From CAZCCC01 sp964497245 (GTDB lineage: Bacteria; Patescibacteriota; Patescibacteriia; Buchananbacterales; UBA6539): 15,278 bases of DNA. Below, in pieces: positions 13,489-15,278 of this stretch. Each line of letters opens with the position of its first letter. Positions within the stretch are counted from its first letter, which is position 1. Made by a program: the position numbers and the translations under genes. Location of the stretch: NCBI GenBank assembly GCA_964497245.1, contig CAZCCC010000031.1, positions 1-15,278 of the forward strand. The letters are read 5' to 3'. The notes under the pieces are model-generated. The model was not told the origin of the DNA. It worked only from the letters and a program-made list of their open reading frames with translations, and did no database searches.

Positions 13489-13746
13489 CTATATATAAAA
13501 TGGGTTTAGAAAATCCATTGATTTTTTTGTAAATTTATAATCATTATATATAGTAAGAATATCTGCGTTGTGAGCCATTGATATTAAGTGACTATAGATG
13601 GATTGGCAGGGCAATTTGAGAGAATATTTTTTTATTTTTACTAATTTACCGGAACGTGCTGTATTTTTTAAGTCTTTCACCAAATTTAAAGTTTTGCCAT
13701 TATCTAAATAGATGTCAATTTTTTTTATTTTATCAAGTAAGGCCAA
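13489..13746 (-). CDS. Possible small hypothetical protein
   Basis: 85 residues from a TTG start; no in-frame ATG exists before an upstream stop, and no Shine-Dalgarno is seen. The sequence (KIKKIDIYLDNGKTLNLVKDLKNTARSGKLVKIKKYSLKL...) reads like a natural, basic beta/alpha protein, which is the main support. It is on the strand of the tRNA/16S cluster, just past that cluster's terminator. It could be a chance ORF. Confidence 0.4.
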   Translation of the reverse strand: MALLDKIKKIDIYLDNGKTLNLVKDLKNTARSGKLVKIKKYSLKLPCQSIYSHLISMAHNADILTIYNDYKFTKKSMDFLNPFYI

Positions 13747-13809
13747 TGTTTTTTATAAGTATAGTTATTCATATTTTTTATAATTATACATCATCAATAG
13801 CAGACAAAC

Positions 13810-13835
13810 AAAAAAAATCGCCGACAAGGCAATTT
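13810..13835 (-). terminator. Terminator at the end of the 16S/tRNA cluster
   Basis: Minus strand: AAATTGCC pairs with GGCGATTT (one T-G pair) around TTGTC, followed by at least five T's. Confidence 0.55.
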
Positions 13836-13920
13836 TTAAATAAGTAAAATTTTTATTAAAGAGTTGTCAGTTTTTTTAAAAATTAAAGAAGATATAATTT
13901 GTATTTATTTTATCCTGAAA

Positions 13921-14040
13921 GCGGGTAAAGAGAATCCCCACTAAAGGTGGGTCCGCTTTTTATTAATTTTTGGTGGCAGAGAACCCCTGTCAACAGGTTG
14001 TCTTGCAACGATAAGACTAACCAAGTGAGCCTATCTGTTT
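13921..14040 (-). pseudogene. tRNA-Gly-like remnant split by a 44-bp insertion
   Basis: Two blocks that are contiguous in the intact tRNA-Gly (14071-14106) are separated here. GCGGGTAAAGAGAATC (13921-13936) matches its 3' acceptor/T arm at 14 of 16, and GAACCCCTGTCAACAGGTTG (13981-14000) matches the next 20 bp at 19 of 20. The 44 bp between them fall in the T loop and contain a CCCAC/GTGGG hairpin. The rest (14001-14040) does not match tRNA-Gly but has a D-arm-like string (CTCACTTGGTTAG on the minus strand). This looks like a chimeric, non-functional tRNA. On the plus strand the hairpin plus T5 could also act as a terminator. Confidence 0.5.
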
Positions 14041-14044
14041 GCGA

Positions 14045-14157
14045 GGATCCCGAATATATTAACATTGAGAGCGGGTAAGGGGAATCGAACCCCTATCAAC
14101 AGGTTGGAAACCTGTGGTAATAGCCATTATACGATACCCGCTCTCAATGCGGGATCC
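14045..14157. repeat. Inverted repeat extending the tRNA-Gly acceptor stem
   Basis: Beyond the 7-bp acceptor stem, 8 further base pairs continue without a break (14063-14070 with 14142-14149), giving a 15-bp helix. An outer 8-bp pair, GGATCCCG (14045-14052) and CGGGATCC (14150-14157), follows after a one-sided 10-nt bulge. Confidence 0.8.
14070..14141 (-). tRNA. tRNA-Gly, anticodon TCC
   Basis: 72 nt, no encoded CCA. Acceptor GCGGGTA/TACCCGC with U73, the usual bacterial glycine discriminator. Anticodon stem ACAGG/CCTGT, loop TTTCCAA, anticodon TCC. T arm GGGGTTCGATTCCCC is intact. Confidence 0.95.
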
Positions 14158-14185
14158 TAAAAAATTGTAAAAAATTATATTTTTT

Positions 14186-14262
14186 TGGTCGGGGTGACAG
14201 GACTTGAACCTGCGACCTCCTGCTCCCAAAGCAGGCGCACTAGCCAACTGTGCTACACCCCG
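14186..14262 (-). tRNA. tRNA-Pro, anticodon TGG
   Basis: 77 nt with encoded CCA. Acceptor CGGGGTG/CACCCCG with the C1-G72 pair typical of bacterial proline tRNA. Anticodon stem CCTGC/GCAGG, loop TTTGGGA, anticodon TGG. It has no flanking dyad, unlike its neighbours. Confidence 0.95.
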
Positions 14263-14288
14263 TAATAACAATCAATATTAAATTTGGT

Positions 14289-14414
14289 ATTGCCTTGAAA
14301 CTTCTGGTGCCGAGTCCCAGAATTGAACTGGGGACGCATGGATTTTCAGTCCATCGCTCTACCACTGAGCTAACTCGGCAAAATTTTTAAAAGCACCAGA
14401 AGTTTCAAGACAAT
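14289..14414. repeat. 22-bp inverted repeat around tRNA-Phe
   Basis: Arms 14289-14310 and 14393-14414 are reverse complements at 21 of 22 positions. On the minus strand the trailer arm starts with the tRNA's own GCACCA end, so the leader carries a complement of the CCA end plus the trailer. 13 A/T bases separate the leader arm from the mature 5' end. Confidence 0.85.
14305..14379 (-). tRNA. tRNA-Phe, anticodon GAA
   Basis: 75 nt with encoded CCA. Acceptor GCCGAGT/ACTCGGC, discriminator A. Anticodon stem ATGGA/TCCAT, loop CTGAAAA, anticodon GAA. D and T arms are standard. Its CCA end is part of the leader/trailer dyad listed separately. Confidence 0.95.
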
Positions 14415-14499
14415 ATCGCAGATAAATATAAATTATTAACTTTAAATTTGATAAAAGATTCACGAATTAAACTTGGGATATTGTTATTATTAACTTTCT

Positions 14500-14606
14500 C
14501 CGCAGCAAAAGTGGGCGCGCGAGGAATTGAACCTCGGACCTCGTCATTATCAGTGACGCGCTCTAACCAACTGAGCTACGCGCCCATACGCCCACTTTTG
14601 CTGCGG
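14500..14606. repeat. 18-bp inverted repeat around tRNA-Ile
   Basis: CCGCAGCAAAAGTGGGCG (14500-14517) and its exact complement (14589-14606). On the RNA strand the leader arm pairs with the tRNA 3' acceptor strand plus the trailer, in competition with the true acceptor stem. Three bases (TAT) separate the leader arm from the mature 5' end. Confidence 0.85.
14512..14585 (-). tRNA. tRNA-Ile, anticodon GAT
   Basis: 74 nt, no encoded CCA. Acceptor GGGCGCG/CGCGCCC, discriminator A. Anticodon stem CGTCA/TGACG, loop CTGATAA, anticodon GAT. This is the isoacceptor normally found in bacterial 16S-23S spacers, and it is the first intact tRNA after 16S here. Two truncated copies of its 5' end lie upstream in the 114-bp repeat. 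Confidence 0.95.
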
Positions 14607-14621
14607 GATAAAAGCTCTAAC

Positions 14622-14681
14622 TCCCGACGTTTACCTTTGGTAAAGTCGGGATCCCGATTCCGCCGTAGGCGGACATCGGGA
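14622..14681. mobile_element. 60-bp double palindrome (two 30-bp hairpins), REP/MITE-like
   Basis: Two adjacent 30-bp dyads (14622-14651 and 14652-14681) share ends TCCCGA...TCGGGA and the same plan: 7-bp outer stem, a one-base bulge, 6-bp inner stem (TTTACC/GGTAAA or TCCGCC/GGCGGA) and a 3-nt loop. They differ in the inner stem. A partial copy of the second dyad follows the gap (from 14837). The element sits exactly between the AGCTCAGTTG and GTTAGAGC parts of a tRNA-Ile D-loop, as if inserted there. It has no coding capacity. Mobility is inferred. Confidence 0.6.
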
Positions 14682-14736
14682 CAACTGAGCTACGCGCCCA
14701 TACGCCCACTTTTGCTGCGGGATAAAAGCTCTAACT

Positions 14737-14836
14737 NNNNNNNNNNNNNNNNNNNNNNNNNNNNNNNNNNNNNNNNNNNNNNNNNNNNNNNNNNNNNNNN
14801 NNNNNNNNNNNNNNNNNNNNNNNNNNNNNNNNNNNN
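14737..14836. other. Assembly gap (100 N)
   Basis: Exactly 100 N's, a conventional placeholder for a gap of unknown size, inside the tandem repeat. Linkage of 16S to the tRNA cluster rests on scaffolding across it. Confidence 0.99.
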
Positions 14837-14890
14837 CGGGATCCCGATTCCGCCGTAGGCGGACATCGGGACAACTGAGCTACGCGCCCA

Positions 14891-15239
14891 TTTTATTATT
14901 TAAATATCAATATTATTCTAAATATATTTACAATCCTCACCCCGAAATTTTTTTATTTAAAACCGTTTATTTATCTATAAATAAAGGTATAAATAAAATA
15001 AACCAATATTTATGACGGATTTTACTATCCCAATATAACAAAAAAAGATTAGTCAGTCAATCCCTACTGCTTTTATTAGCAGCGGAACTAACGGCCTAAC
15101 CTTTTTCTTTTGGCCGGTGTAAATCCTTGCATTTTCATCGAGAAAAAACACAGTCATTAATTCATCTCTGATATAAATCAGAGTCGACTATATTAATGAA
15201 GAGAGGAATTCCAGCTCTCCATTAATTTTATCTCCCTAG
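14891..15239 (-). other. 16S downstream spacer with hairpins
   Basis: About 350 bp with no ORF. Hairpins: CTCTGAT/ATCAGAG (15166-15183) and ATTAATG..GAGAG/CTCTC..CATTAAT (15192-15226) lie within 75 bp of the 16S 3' end and may be processing signals. CTGCT/AGCAG near 15067-15083 and CGGCC/GGCCG near 15091-15115 lie further off. A CPR-type 16S-tRNA spacer fits. Confidence 0.5.
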
Positions 15240-15278
15240 AAAGGAGGTGATCCATCCACAGCTTCCGCTACGGATGCC
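15240..15278 (-). rRNA. 16S ribosomal RNA, 3' end (partial)
   Basis: The reverse complement ends in GGATCACCTCCTTT preceded by GTAGCGGAAGCTGTGGAT, the conserved 3' terminus of bacterial 16S rRNA with an intact anti-Shine-Dalgarno. The rest of the gene lies beyond the right edge. The exact 3' end is set by analogy with E. coli. Confidence 0.95.

Larger units (their letters stand above)
14568..14890. repeat. 114-bp tandem repeat carrying the 5' end of tRNA-Ile and a double palindrome
   Basis: Reading the minus strand, each unit is an 18-nt tRNA-Ile 5' end (GGGCGCGTAGCTCAGTTG), the 60-bp double palindrome, GTTAGAGC (the D-loop continuation), and 28 bp including the tRNA-Ile leader arm. Units are offset by 114 bp (14568 to 14682). 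The last unit, after the N gap, ends at 14890. Copy number is uncertain because the gap falls inside a unit; a gap of only 24 bp would restore exact periodicity. Confidence 0.8.

Noticed and set aside
13921..13965. T-box-like string (GGTGGGTCCGC before a T run) on the plus strand
   Set aside because: No specifier stem and no downstream plus-strand gene; the sequence is better explained as tRNA-Gly-derived plus a hairpin insertion.
14448..14858. 136-codon plus-strand frame
   Set aside because: It crosses tRNA-Ile, the tandem repeat and the N gap; an antisense artefact.
1..15278. Recoded TGA (as in Absconditabacteria/Gracilibacteria)
   Set aside because: No gene needs TGA as sense; the membrane-protein gene ends at TGA directly before a strong terminator.
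1..15278. CRISPR array or cas genes
   Set aside because: No regularly spaced long direct repeats with unique spacers; the 114-bp and 8-bp repeats do not fit.

Overview
The window is AT-rich bacterial DNA that fits a member of the Candidate Phyla Radiation (Patescibacteria, Parcubacteria-like). The main clue is the left-edge gene. It encodes a secreted, Thr/Ser/Asn/Gly-rich surface protein that opens with an 'INKQLNYQGKL' segment and repeats 'TATSTFAGN'-like motifs, a style I associate with CPR surface proteins. Small genes, many unrecognised proteins, compact sigma70-type promoters and a standard genetic code agree with this. The placement is inference.

Left block (1-2600, all minus strand): the 5' part of the surface protein, a MerR-type regulator, an excisionase-like HTH protein and a small zinc-ribbon protein. 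Promoters, tandem terminators and an unusual 8-bp-period ATAC repeat lie between them. Middle-left (2690-5640): a ParB-family partition protein, a phosphofructokinase with PPi-type active-site residues, a strong parS-like 16-mer upstream of it, and a small lipoprotein. ParB and parS together suggest an origin-proximal segment.

5690-7200 is RNA territory on the minus strand: tRNA-Ala(GGC), a stand-alone small RNA candidate with its own promoter and terminator, tRNA-Ala(CGC), and tRNA-Arg(CCT) inside a perfect 23-bp leader/trailer dyad. Middle-right (7219-13200, plus strand): a long-chain acyl-CoA synthetase with a small membrane protein, two unrecognised proteins, a class I methyltransferase, a small gene split at an A_AAA_AAG heptamer, and a GC-richer segment (about 10.6-11.18 kb) that ends in a terminator and has no assignable function.

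Right edge (13490-15278, minus strand): the 3' end of 16S rRNA, a spacer, then tRNA-Ile(GAT), Phe(GAA), Pro(TGG) and Gly(TCC), then a tRNA-Gly-like remnant and a terminator. Three of these tRNA genes are wrapped in inverted repeats. A 114-bp tandem repeat carries the 5' end of tRNA-Ile with a 60-bp double palindrome sitting at the D-loop position; it contains a 100-N assembly gap. No 23S rRNA follows within the window.

The most interesting signals are the tRNA-associated palindromes and dyads, the 140-nt small RNA, the ParB/parS pair, the slippery split gene and the PPi-type PFK.
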